From Pseudomonas karstica (GTDB lineage: Bacteria; Pseudomonadota; Gammaproteobacteria; Pseudomonadales; Pseudomonadaceae): a DNA stretch of 46,346 nucleotides. The translations under genes were made by a program, and so were the position numbers. How positions within the stretch are numbered: the stretch's first letter is position 1; each line of letters begins with the position of its first letter. Below, piece after piece: positions 31,449 to 40,175 of this stretch. Below the pieces are notes generated by a model, which had not been told where the DNA came from, made no database searches, and was given only the letters and a program-made list of their open reading frames with translations. The stretch is from positions 1 through 46,346 of the forward strand of contig NZ_WLYI01000039.1 in NCBI RefSeq assembly GCF_009707515.1, given 5' to 3'.

Positions 31449-34400
31449 TTACCAGTAGTCCACCCACCCCCTGCGGGGAGTGGATTGGGTCGTGCCGAAA
31501 AACAGTGACTCAGCCAACCGCGAGTTGATATCGCTGCGATAGACCGTCAGCATCTTTTGTTCGGTTTGCCCTTCGACTGAGATAAAACTGACATAGCGTT
31601 GGTCCGGTCGTTTCAAGTGGCCGGCGGTAAATACCGTTGCGCCAGCGTCTTCCGTCCGATAGTGGAAGTGTGCATAGGCCAGAGGCCTGCGCTCGTTGTC
31701 GCGGATCAGGTATTCCTGCAAGTAGTCGCCATCACGGCGTAGTTTGATCCGGCCTTCGACCCGCAAAATCTCGATTTCCTGCTGGTCCTTGAGGTACTGG
31801 ATCCGTGCTGCTTCTGGCGGATTACGCTTGATGATTTCTATGCGTAATTGCCGGCCTTCTTCGGTCAATTTTTTTGCGGCATCTTCCAGTTCACTTAACC
31901 GGCTCGCTTCGCGGGCATTGGCTGGGGCGCTGCCAATGGCCTGGCGCAGCTTTTGAGCGTTTTCGAGCAAGCTGTCGGCGATTCTTGTCAGTTCGGCTTC
32001 GACGCTGATGGGGGAATTGGATTTCTGGGCTATTTTTCGGGCATCAATCATTGCCCGGTCGACTTGGGCCAACAGGTGATCAGCGTCGCCCAATAAACTT
32101 TTTACTGCGCGCCCAGGTGCGTGATCCCGAGGTTTTTCAACGGGGATTTCCTCCCATTCGCCGTCTTTTTCATTTTCTCTGAAGGCACCCAGTTTCTGAT
32201 GATCAATCGGGTCTTCGACATCGATGATCTCGGCATCCGACTCCGGGGTGCGTTCGCGTACCTGCCCTCTCAATACCTGTTTATCTCGTGTCACGATCAA
32301 TCGCTGCCGGGAGCCTGAAGGGCGCCGAGGGGCCACCACGAGCGGCGGTTCGCTGGCTTTTTTACGCAGCAACAGCGCTTGTGAATGTTCGGCCTCTCCC
32401 TGGGTGTTCACGATCAACTGGATCAGTTTTTCGAAATAATTGATCTCGAACAGGTCGGGATAAGCCTGGCCGACAAAGTCGAGACGGTCGCGAATGACGG
32501 CGTACTGGTCCATGACATTGCCCAGCAGCTCAATGCGTTTGTCCCTTGCCAGCTCATCGGCCGCCAGCAGGTTCTTGTGAGACAGCACTTCGCGAATCAG
32601 CAGGTCCAATGTCCGCTTGGTGGTGATGAAGTCTTCGTGTTCGGCCGGTAGCGGCCGTCGTTTGAGCACCAGGCCCTGGTAGACCTCAATCAGCTTGATC
32701 CGCCAGTCCAGGGGCGTCCAACTCATTCTTGTCCAGTCAGACAGTGGGTGGGACGCGGGATCGTAGCCGGGAATAGCCGTCAGCTCGGCCAGGTGTGTTT
32801 GCTCCTTGAGGCTCAGCTCAAGCAATTGCTGATTGAGCTTGGCCAAGCTGCTCAGGCTTGCAATGCTTTGCGCGTGAGCCCTTGCGACAACTTGATCGTC
32901 ATCGGACTCCAGTTCCTGAAACCAGCGTTCAGCCACGGCGGGCGAGGGCCGGGCGGCGCTGCGAATCAAGACTTTCTGGGCTATTTGCTGGCAAAGGTTT
33001 TCCACGCTGTTTTCAAGTTGCTGCATCAGCTCGAATTCGAAACGGGCGATGGGCTGGTTTTCATTTTTGCGCCTGAGCACGTCCATTCGCTGCAGTTGGT
33101 GGCGTTCCTGTTTCTGCAATTGCTCCTGATAGTGGCGTTGGATGGTTTCACGGTGCTGGTCGGTGAATTTCTCACGTTCGCTTGCGTGCATGCGCTCGAA
33201 CAGGGCGAGGGTTGTTTGCACGCCTTCTTCTACCTTGAGCAAGTCACTGGTCGCCTGAGTGTACTCTTCGGCCAACTCCAGGTTACGGCGTTGGAGGTCG
33301 GCACGGCTGGGTAGGCTTTTTTTCCGCGGCATGCCGCCGGACAACCGCAGTCGAAAGTCAAAAGACCAATGACCGTCGCCATCGCTTTTGACCCAGGGCC
33401 CCAGGCGCCCCGGCTGATTCAGGTCGGCCACCCTATAGCCGTCCTCTACCGCCGCCACCGGATACAGCTCGCCTGCTATGTGGGCATGCAAGTGCACGCG
33501 CTGTGGGCGGATAAATACCCGGTACAAGCCCTTTATTGGCCCCTGGGTCTCGGCATACTCCGAGATGGCCGGTGACGGCTGGAAGGACATTGCATTTTTC
33601 GACCGCCAGCGGAACGTTGCCAGATCCGCTTGTAATGCCGGTGATAGAAGCGCTGTGGCACTTGACCAGGACGGTGCGTACATCGGGCTGATTTCCGCCA
33701 ACGGGGCAGGCTGCATCAGCATCGTTCCGCTTTGTTGAGTAGCCTGGGGAGCCGGTACTGCGCCAAGCTGTTCAGACGCGATGTGTGGTTTTACTTGTGC
33801 AAGCCCGAGCCGCTCGTCCAGGGTGGCAACGTGATGCAGCAGCAGGCCTGCCAGCGTGGAAATAAACTCTGCCCTTGCACCTGCCTCAGCCTCGTCATCC
33901 GCCTGGCGCAGCGATACCAGCACTTGTGTGCTGTGCATCAACTGCACCAGCCACCCGGCGCTCGCCAGTGGCCCGCGCAACAAGGGTAAGGCGGTATTGA
34001 ATATCTGCCACAGGTCGCTTCGAAATGCTGCCCAGCGCAGTACATCGTTGGAAACCGATTGCGCTTTGGCCTGGGCCACCAGCGCCTTGGCGTTCTGCGT
34101 GAACACATGGGACAGAAAATCCCCTACCACTTGCTCGTCACTGAGTAACGCCGGTGAAGAGGCCTGTACAGGGTCGTACTCATCACCCTGGAGTTGGCGT
34201 TGCACATGGGGGTTGAGAAATCCACCATTGCCGAACAGTTCTCGGGACGAATTATCGAGGCTGTCCAGCACTGCGGTGTTCAGTGCCGTACCGCTTCTGG
34301 CAATGGCATCCAGCAGGCTTTGTCGCGACGCAAATTGCAGCAGCATCGGCGTTCCGGCAGGCTGGTAAAGCACGTGAGGAGAGTGGGCGGCATTGGTGGC

Positions 34401-36137
34401 ACCAATGATGAACATGTTGTGGGCCACGTGTGCCTTGCCACCGGCATGCAGCAAAAAAGCCAGTGGCCGGGCGGCGACAGGCTGTTGTTGCGCTGGCAGG
34501 CTTGCTGCCGCCTGTGGGTGCAACAAGGTGCACAGGGTTTTAAAACCAGCAAGCGTAAATCCCCAATGCCCCCGCTGCATGTTTTCCAATGCCAGCAATG
34601 GCAGTTGCACGCGCGCATGATCACAGAACAGGCGCCGTCGACGCTGTGCCTCGGACTCATCGCTTATCAGCTTTTGCTCAAGCAAGACCGGGTAATACTT
34701 GCCGATATCGACCCGTTGAATCAGGCGCTTGAGATAGGGAATCTTGATCCACCAGTCCGGCACATAACCGGGTTGTTTCAGGTTTTTGATTTCGACGCGG
34801 GCGTAAGGTGAGGCAAAGGGGTTTTCCAGGGCCCATTCCGTCAGGCTGCGTTGCGTGGTTTGCGTCCAACCGACCGTTCCGCCCTGTGTCCGGGTGAAGG
34901 CCAAGGCGTACTGATCTGGATCGATCACCACCTCCTGGGGATAATCTTCGGCCATCTGTGCCTGCAAGGCTTTGCGGGCGTAGACGGTGATTGTGTCCAG
35001 GCCGTCGAGATAACTGGCTCCGGCGGACTCCCGTTCTACCTTGGCCAGGTCTTCCAGCCATTGGCTGTAGAGTTGGCGTACATCCGGCTGGGCGGTTTGC
35101 AACCAGAGGGGCAAGGTGTCCTCGCCCGGCGTGTAGGGTTGTCTGGTTGGGGATGAAAACCAAGCCTCGGGCGCCGTCAGTGCGTTGAGGAGCTGTTTGT
35201 AGTACTCCACCGACGGGAACGTCGACCAGCGGATATCCGCCAGGTCACGCAGTTGTTTTTCCAGCAGGGACTGCGCCAGTCTGTCGAACACATCGTTGTC
35301 CGGTTCAAGCATGGTCCATCGGATGTTTTCGCCGGGGTGGTGACGGCTCATATGGCGGGGTAACAGTCGCTCCAGGTCCTTCAGCGAATCCAGGCTCAGC
35401 AGGCTCGTACCGGGGCTATAAAGGTAATAGTGGTGCTTGCCCGCCAACCAACGTTGCAAGACTAAAACGGTGAGCCATTCTCCAGAGCCGGCGCCACTCA
35501 CGGCATAGATCAGGGAAATTCGGAGAGTGTCGGGCCCTGTAAATTTGTCGCGATCCGCCTGGACGGAGTACAGGTTCCCGAGCAGGCTCTGTGCTTGTGC
35601 GGTACTGAGCGGTGGGTTCTGCGGGGCATTCCTCAGGCTGCGGCGCAGTTGCTCGGAAACGATCCGCCAGCGTGTCGACACGGGATCGATGAGAGCAGGA
35701 CACTCGCTCCAGTAACCGGCGAGACGTTCCTGGAACCGCCCCACTAAAAAAGGCCCCAGTTGATTGATCACCTGTTCCAGGTCATCGACCGTCAGCCCTG
35801 TGCTCACGGGTGAATGGGTTTGGCGGCCGGTCTGCAACACAACATGCTGGCCAAGTGTGTAATTGACAGCTTTACCCTGCATGACGCGTTCGATCAAGGC
35901 ATCCGCGACAGACCGGACGTGCCGGTAGCCTGTGGTATCACCCTCTGTGGCGAGCGTGACGGTTTGCCCTATGGCTAATGTGCGGGGGTTTAATGCCTGA
36001 CTGGCAAAGCGCTCCGTCAATGCTTCCTGGAGCAGGGTGTTGGCGACGTCCTCAAGGCTAGGACGGTCGGAAAAGACGCTTTGCAGGTAGGCCCTCGACT
36101 GAGTGGGCTGGTCAGAAGCGGGAGAGGTGGCGTTCAT
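31449..36137 (-). CDS. Large toxin-like protein, DUF6543 / dermonecrotic-toxin-like family
   Basis: A 1562-residue protein without signal peptide, resembling the Pseudomonas family annotated as DUF6543 or dermonecrotic toxin domain proteins. The N-terminal 700 residues have the family's typical long helical region with S-G-A-G-S-G-E-W near 215, HNMFIIGATN near 560 and GNGGFLNP near 640. Predicted coiled coils lie near 945-1080 and 1420-1450, an acidic linker near 1295-1340, and a compact C-terminal domain (about 1455-1562) with AHFHYRT and AGHLKRPDQRY. The leucine-rich repeats and NEL ubiquitin-ligase Cys seen in some relatives are absent. Local GC is low (hand counts of 45, 50, 52 and 62 % in four 60-base lines). 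No secretion, chaperone or immunity gene is adjacent. Function is unproven. Confidence 0.65.
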   Translation of the reverse strand: MNATSPASDQPTQSRAYLQSVFSDRPSLEDVANTLLQEALTERFASQALNPRTLAIGQTVTLATEGDTTGYRHVRSVADALIERVMQGKAVNYTLGQHVVLQTGRQTHSPVSTGLTVDDLEQVINQLGPFLVGRFQERLAGYWSECPALIDPVSTRWRIVSEQLRRSLRNAPQNPPLSTAQAQSLLGNLYSVQADRDKFTGPDTLRISLIYAVSGAGSGEWLTVLVLQRWLAGKHHYYLYSPGTSLLSLDSLKDLERLLPRHMSRHHPGENIRWTMLEPDNDVFDRLAQSLLEKQLRDLADIRWSTFPSVEYYKQLLNALTAPEAWFSSPTRQPYTPGEDTLPLWLQTAQPDVRQLYSQWLEDLAKVERESAGASYLDGLDTITVYARKALQAQMAEDYPQEVVIDPDQYALAFTRTQGGTVGWTQTTQRSLTEWALENPFASPYARVEIKNLKQPGYVPDWWIKIPYLKRLIQRVDIGKYYPVLLEQKLISDESEAQRRRRLFCDHARVQLPLLALENMQRGHWGFTLAGFKTLCTLLHPQAAASLPAQQQPVAARPLAFLLHAGGKAHVAHNMFIIGATNAAHSPHVLYQPAGTPMLLQFASRQSLLDAIARSGTALNTAVLDSLDNSSRELFGNGGFLNPHVQRQLQGDEYDPVQASSPALLSDEQVVGDFLSHVFTQNAKALVAQAKAQSVSNDVLRWAAFRSDLWQIFNTALPLLRGPLASAGWLVQLMHSTQVLVSLRQADDEAEAGARAEFISTLAGLLLHHVATLDERLGLAQVKPHIASEQLGAVPAPQATQQSGTMLMQPAPLAEISPMYAPSWSSATALLSPALQADLATFRWRSKNAMSFQPSPAISEYAETQGPIKGLYRVFIRPQRVHLHAHIAGELYPVAAVEDGYRVADLNQPGRLGPWVKSDGDGHWSFDFRLRLSGGMPRKKSLPSRADLQRRNLELAEEYTQATSDLLKVEEGVQTTLALFERMHASEREKFTDQHRETIQRHYQEQLQKQERHQLQRMDVLRRKNENQPIARFEFELMQQLENSVENLCQQIAQKVLIRSAARPSPAVAERWFQELESDDDQVVARAHAQSIASLSSLAKLNQQLLELSLKEQTHLAELTAIPGYDPASHPLSDWTRMSWTPLDWRIKLIEVYQGLVLKRRPLPAEHEDFITTKRTLDLLIREVLSHKNLLAADELARDKRIELLGNVMDQYAVIRDRLDFVGQAYPDLFEINYFEKLIQLIVNTQGEAEHSQALLLRKKASEPPLVVAPRRPSGSRQRLIVTRDKQVLRGQVRERTPESDAEIIDVEDPIDHQKLGAFRENEKDGEWEEIPVEKPRDHAPGRAVKSLLGDADHLLAQVDRAMIDARKIAQKSNSPISVEAELTRIADSLLENAQKLRQAIGSAPANAREASRLSELEDAAKKLTEEGRQLRIEIIKRNPPEAARIQYLKDQQEIEILRVEGRIKLRRDGDYLQEYLIRDNERRPLAYAHFHYRTEDAGATVFTAGHLKRPDQRYVSFISVEGQTEQKMLTVYRSDINSRLAESLFFGTTQSTPRRGWVDYW

Positions 36138-36209
36138 GGTAGGTGTGTCCCGGCCAAAGAACCGGAAGCTAAGCCAATGAACACACCCTTAGGCGGTAGA
36201 TGAATAACG

Positions 36210-36280
36210 GATACGCGTTGATCGTATCGGGCGGCCGTCGTTAACTATCGGGTAGGGAAGCTTTGCCATAGGATAATGGC
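36210..36280. promoter_or_regulatory. Inverted repeats in the divergent toxin-LysR region
   Basis: GATACG-N7-CGTATC (36210-36228) and GCCAT-N6-ATGGC (36265-36280) lie 80-100 and 30-45 bp before the LysR start. Dyads of this kind are usual binding sites for LysR-type regulators, which control their own divergent promoters. The first is close to, but two bases longer than, the ATAC-N7-GTAT form. Confidence 0.35.
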
Positions 36281-36308
36281 ATCCTCCTGACGAACCCATG
36301 GCGCTCAC

Positions 36309-37211
36309 GTGATCATCAACTTTGACCTCAACGATCTCCAGGCCTTTCGCGCGGTGGTAGACAAGGGCAGTTTCCGTGCCGCCGCCGAGGCGATCCGCAT
36401 TTCCCAGCCGGCCCTGAGCCGACGCATCGAAAAGCTCGAGTCCGCCCTGCAGGTCAAGCTGTTCGAGCGCACTACGCGCCGGGTTAGCCTGACCATGGTC
36501 GGCCGGGCCTTCCTGCCTCAGGTCGAACGCATGCTGGATGACCTGGACACCGCCCTGATGGGCATCAGCAACGTTGCTTCGACGCGTATGGGCAATGTCA
36601 CCATCGCTTGCGTGCCGTCGACCGCGTATTACTTCATGCCCCATGTGATTTCCGAGTTCCACAAGCTGTACCCGAAGATCCGGCTACGGCTGCTGGACGC
36701 CAGCGCGGGTGAAGTCAGTGCGGCGGTGGCCAGCGGCGAGGCGGATTTTGGCGTGAGTTTCAGCGGTAGCCTGGCGGACGAAGTGGAGTTCGAGTTGCTG
36801 TTGCAGGAGCGTTATGTGCTGGCTTGCCGCCGTGATCATCCGTTGGCCGAGCGCGCGAGCGTGACATGGACAGAAGCCTACGAGCACGACTACATCACGG
36901 TGGACAAGACTTCAGGCAATCGCTTTTTGCTGGATCAGGCGTTGCGCGGGGTGCGGGTGAAAAAGCAGAGCATTTGCGAGACCCATCACGTTACGACGAT
37001 GATCGGGCTGGTGGAGGCGGGGCTTGGGGTGGCGATGGTGCCGTCGATTGCGATGCCTGCGGGAGCGCACCCGATTCTGGTGAGTGTGCCGTTGGTAGAG
37101 CCTGAGGTGGTGCGCAATGTCGGTTTGATCAAGCGCCGCGGGCGTACATTGACGCCCGCGGCGCTGGAGTTGGAACGGCTGGTGCGGGACAAACCATTTC
37201 GGTCAGGGTGA
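36309..37211 (+). CDS. LysR-family transcriptional regulator
   Basis: A 300-residue LTTR. The N-terminal winged HTH (about 5-65) has SFRAAAEAIRISQPALSRRI; the C-terminal effector-binding domain spans about 90-295. The start is a GTG at 36309. It is divergent from the toxin-like gene (171-bp gap) and convergent with the binding-protein gene, whose coding end overlaps its own by 9 bp. It could regulate the MFS/binding-protein pair or the toxin-like gene; nothing in the sequence decides between them. Confidence 0.9.
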   Translation: MIINFDLNDLQAFRAVVDKGSFRAAAEAIRISQPALSRRIEKLESALQVKLFERTTRRVSLTMVGRAFLPQVERMLDDLDTALMGISNVASTRMGNVTIACVPSTAYYFMPHVISEFHKLYPKIRLRLLDASAGEVSAAVASGEADFGVSFSGSLADEVEFELLLQERYVLACRRDHPLAERASVTWTEAYEHDYITVDKTSGNRFLLDQALRGVRVKKQSICETHHVTTMIGLVEAGLGVAMVPSIAMPAGAHPILVSVPLVEPEVVRNVGLIKRRGRTLTPAALELERLVRDKPFRSG

Positions 37212-37964
37212 GACCGAGTCCAGGCCAGTGGATTGCACCGCTGGTTGTGCCTGCGGCGAGGCGAGAAATTGCAGCAGTGCCTTGGCCTGGGCCGGATGTT
37301 TGGCGTTGGTCGGGATGCCGGCGGCGAAGCGGGTGACGGATTGCACGTCTTCGGGGATTTTACCGACGTAGGTCACGCCCGGAACCGGCAGCAACTCCGA
37401 CACCTGTTGCAGGCCCACCTCGTACTCTCCCTTGGCAACCACCGAGGCCACCGGGATGCGCTCGATCATACTGCCCTTGGAGGCCATGCCGAGTTTTTTG
37501 AACAACTCTTTTTCGACATACACGCCGCTGGCGCTATCGGAATAGGCCACGGATTTGGCCTTGAGCAGAACGGCTTTCAGTTCGGCATTGTTGTTGATCG
37601 AGGGCTTCGCGGCGCCTTGCTTGACCACCAGGCCGATCCGCGAGTCGGCCAGTTCGACGCGTGAGTCCTTGTCGACCTTGCCCTGTTTGATCAAATTATC
37701 CAGCGCGTAACCCACCATGATCACCACATCTGCCGGTTCACCACGGGCCAGGCGGTTGGGGATGGCCTCAGGTGCCTTGCCCATGGACGGGCCCAGGATC
37801 GTGTCGAGGGTATTACCGCTTTGGCTGGCGTATTGCGGGCCCAGCAGTTTATAGGCCGCAGTGAAACCACCGGAGGTCATGACCTTGATCTCTTCGGCCT
37901 GTACGGTGGCCACCGCCAGGGTGGCGATGACACAGGCAGTCAGTACTTTGAACAGGGCTTTCAT
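37203..37964 (-). CDS. ModA-like periplasmic substrate-binding protein
   Basis: A 253-residue exported protein of the molybdate/sulfate-binding (PBP type 2) superfamily. A signal peptide at 1-22 ends VQA before EEIKVMTSGG. Recognisable features are the GPSMGKAPEAIPNRLARGEPADVVI segment region near 60-85 and YSDSASGVY near 137. AGGAGA precedes the start at 37964. It overlaps the MFS gene by 4 bp (ATGA), so the two are translationally coupled, yet there is no ABC permease or ATPase. The ligand is probably not molybdate; related unlinked proteins are often near organic-acid transport genes, so an organic anion is a reasonable inference. Confidence 0.8.
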   Translation of the reverse strand: MKALFKVLTACVIATLAVATVQAEEIKVMTSGGFTAAYKLLGPQYASQSGNTLDTILGPSMGKAPEAIPNRLARGEPADVVIMVGYALDNLIKQGKVDKDSRVELADSRIGLVVKQGAAKPSINNNAELKAVLLKAKSVAYSDSASGVYVEKELFKKLGMASKGSMIERIPVASVVAKGEYEVGLQQVSELLPVPGVTYVGKIPEDVQSVTRFAAGIPTNAKHPAQAKALLQFLASPQAQPAVQSTGLDSVSP

Positions 37965-39259
37965 GCCATCGTCTCCTGAGCATGCAGGTTGGCGCGCCGA
38001 TACAGCGTCAATGTCGCGCAAAGGGCACACAGCGCGGCAAATATCAGCCAATAAGCCGGCGATGCCTTGTCCTCGGTGACATGAATCAGCCAGGTCGAAA
38101 TGGCTGGGGTAAAGCCACCAAACACGGCAGTGGCCAAGCTGTAGGCCAGGGAGAAACCGGCCACGCGCACCTCCACCGGCATGATTTCGGTGAGCGCGGG
38201 AATCATTGCGCCGTTGTACATGCCGTAGAGGAAAGAGAACCACAGCAGGGTTTCCAGCATATGGGCGAAGCTGGGCGCCTGTACTACGTATGACAGCGCG
38301 GGATAGGCGGTCAGCACGGTCAAGACGGTCATGGCAACGAGTACCGGCTTGCGGCCAAAACGATCACTCAAAGTGCCGCCAATCGGCAGCCAGATAAAGT
38401 TGGAGATCGCCACCAGCAAGGTCACCAGCAGTGCGTCGGCAGTGCTCAGGTTCAACACGGTTTTGCCGAAGGTGGGTGCGTACACGGTGATCAGGTAGAA
38501 CGCGGTAGTGGTCATGGCCACCATCAACATGCCGGCGATCACAATGGTCCAGTTCTTTACCAGCGTGGCCAGCACTTCGCTCATGGTTGGACGATGGCGG
38601 CGTGCGGCGAACTCTTCGGTTTCCTGCAGGTTACGGCGCAGCACGAAGATGAATGGAATGATCATGCAACCGACGGCGAACGGGATGCGCCAGCCCCAAT
38701 CGGCGACCACGGCAGGTTCCATCCATTGGTTCAGGCCAAAGCCCAGGGCGGCGGCGACCACAATCGAGATCTGCTGGCTGCCTGATTGCCAACTGGTATA
38801 GAAACCCTTGCGCCCCGGCGTGGCCATTTCTGCCAGGTACACCGAGACACCGCCCAGTTCCGCACCCGCCGAAAAACCTTGCAACAGGCGGCCGAGCAGC
38901 ACCAGCAGCGGGGCCCATAAACCAATGCTGTGATAACCCGGGACCAGGACGATCAGCAAGGTGCCGCTGGCCATGATCGACAACGTGACGATCAGGCCCT
39001 TGCGACGGCCTACGTCATCGATATACGCACCGAGAATCACCGCACCCAGGGGGCGCATCAGAAAGCCTGCACCGAACACGGCGAAGGTCATCATCAGCGA
39101 CGCGAATTCATTGGCTGCCGGGAAAAATGCAGCGGCAATGTAGGTGGCGTAGAAGCCGAAAAGAAAGAAATCGAACTGTTCGAGAAAGTTGCCTGAGGTG
39201 ACGCGCAATACCGTGCCGGCTTTTGAGCGGACGGAGTCAGGCCGGGGAGGGCTTTGCAT
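37961..39259 (-). CDS. MFS transporter, metabolite:H+ symporter (citrate-type) family
   Basis: A 432-residue inner-membrane proton symporter with 12 predicted helices. The N-terminal GNFLEQFDFFLFGFY segment and G-A-x-x-D-x-x-G-R-R-K loop near residue 85, plus LLGRLLQGFSAGAELGG near 120, mark the MHS family (citrate, alpha-ketoglutarate, shikimate and aromatic acid transporters). The loop between helices 8 and 9 has the related D-R-F-G-R-K. GGAGA lies upstream of the ATG at 39259. It is coupled to the ModA-like protein gene. Closest named relatives carry citrate or tricarboxylates, but the substrate is inferred only. Confidence 0.87.
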   Translation of the reverse strand: MQSPPRPDSVRSKAGTVLRVTSGNFLEQFDFFLFGFYATYIAAAFFPAANEFASLMMTFAVFGAGFLMRPLGAVILGAYIDDVGRRKGLIVTLSIMASGTLLIVLVPGYHSIGLWAPLLVLLGRLLQGFSAGAELGGVSVYLAEMATPGRKGFYTSWQSGSQQISIVVAAALGFGLNQWMEPAVVADWGWRIPFAVGCMIIPFIFVLRRNLQETEEFAARRHRPTMSEVLATLVKNWTIVIAGMLMVAMTTTAFYLITVYAPTFGKTVLNLSTADALLVTLLVAISNFIWLPIGGTLSDRFGRKPVLVAMTVLTVLTAYPALSYVVQAPSFAHMLETLLWFSFLYGMYNGAMIPALTEIMPVEVRVAGFSLAYSLATAVFGGFTPAISTWLIHVTEDKASPAYWLIFAALCALCATLTLYRRANLHAQETMA

Positions 39260-39457
39260 GATTTTGTGTCTCCAGCGTGCTTTTTAAAGTGCTTGTTTCG
39301 CTTAAGACTGTGGATAGTGACTGACACATTTAGAAATGATAAGTGAATTATTTACATCTATTGATGCGCTTGAGTTATCAATTGGATGGATCACACGCTA
39401 GCATTCCTTGTTCTATGCTTACCCAGTGTGACCAATTCTTACGGATGGGAGGTGGGT

Positions 39458-39604
39458 ATGGCCGACGAACCAAAACATCAGGATGACGCGCAGCGAGAGC
39501 GTGCCAGGCAACGCCGGGAAGAAGAGAAGCCCCAGACCTGGAAGCATCCGGACGATGGCACGGAACTGTCCGAGCGGGATCAGGAGTTGCCGCTCAAGCC
39601 TTGA
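39458..39604 (+). CDS. Small highly charged protein (48 residues)
   Basis: A 48-residue, very polar protein rich in Glu, Arg, Gln and Asp, with an Arg/Glu run (RERARQRREEEK) likely to form a helix, and a KHPDDGTELSERDQELP tail. GGGAGG lies 6 nt before the ATG at 39458, a strong ribosome-binding site; the longer frame from 39386 lacks one. A 16-bp stem hairpin follows the stop. Similar tiny proteins are seen in Pseudomonas genomes without known function. Confidence 0.65.
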   Translation: MADEPKHQDDAQRERARQRREEEKPQTWKHPDDGTELSERDQELPLKP

Positions 39605-39627
39605 TGAATGCTATCGATGAATCACGC

Positions 39628-39666
39628 AGACCCAGTGTGGAAGCAGGTAACTTCCACACTGGGTCT
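39628..39666. terminator. Hairpin terminator between convergent genes
   Basis: AGACCCAGTGTGGAAG (39628-39643) pairs perfectly over 16 bp with 39651-39666 across a 7-nt loop. It lies between the 48-residue gene (ends 39604) and the VOC gene (ends 39671). T-tracts are weak on both sides, but stem length and position favour termination. Confidence 0.7.
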
Positions 39667-39670
39667 TCGT

Positions 39671-40063
39671 TCAGCCCTGGATCGGCGTGCACAACTCCAC
39701 CAGCGTGCCATCCGGGCAACGCACATACGACACCACTTGCCCCCAGGGCTTGGCGTTCGGTGCGGCAAGCTCTCTTGCACCCTCGGCCAGCGCCCTGGCG
39801 TGGGCTGCAGGCACATCATCAGTGACAAACCCCAACTCCATCCCCAGTGGCTGCTTTGAAGCATGCGCCTCGACATGGCCGCCCTTGAAGTTCACTTCCC
39901 CCAACGCATGAGCCGCGAAAGATAGGGTGGTCTCGCCAGTTTCCAGTTCGCCATAAGTACCGGATTCATGCAGGAAGCGACGACTGAAACCGAAGGCTTT
40001 TTCAAAGAACTCCAGGGACGAAGCGACGTCTGGGACGTAGATGATGGTGTATCCGAACTTCAT
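39671..40063 (-). CDS. VOC (glyoxalase/bleomycin-resistance) family protein
   Basis: A 130-residue vicinal-oxygen-chelate protein made of two beta-alpha-beta-beta-beta modules. The start at 40063 gives MKFGYTIIYV, with AAGGAG about 9 nt upstream; the longer frame from 40114 is rejected. Typical elements are Y-V-P-D-V-A-S-S-L-E-F-F-E-K-A-F-G near the N-terminus and D-P/D-G-T-L-V-E-L near the C-terminus, the latter with a metal-ligand-type Glu. Substrate is unknown. It is divergent from a LysR gene (112-bp gap), which may control it. Confidence 0.85.
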   Translation of the reverse strand: MKFGYTIIYVPDVASSLEFFEKAFGFSRRFLHESGTYGELETGETTLSFAAHALGEVNFKGGHVEAHASKQPLGMELGFVTDDVPAAHARALAEGARELAAPNAKPWGQVVSYVRCPDGTLVELCTPIQG

Positions 40064-40175
40064 GGCTGAGCGCTCCTTGCTGTGTTTGATGGCAGATAAG
40101 AATGTCACACACATAGACGCCAGGCCCCAGGTCTTTCTACACTGCCTCTTGTCTTAGGGAGTAGGGCTGGCGCCG

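Noticed and set aside
31355..36308. Genomic island with att sites at tRNA-Ser
   Set aside because: I looked for a second copy of the tRNA 3' end beyond the toxin-like gene and saw none; there is no integrase. Only the single gene looks atypical.
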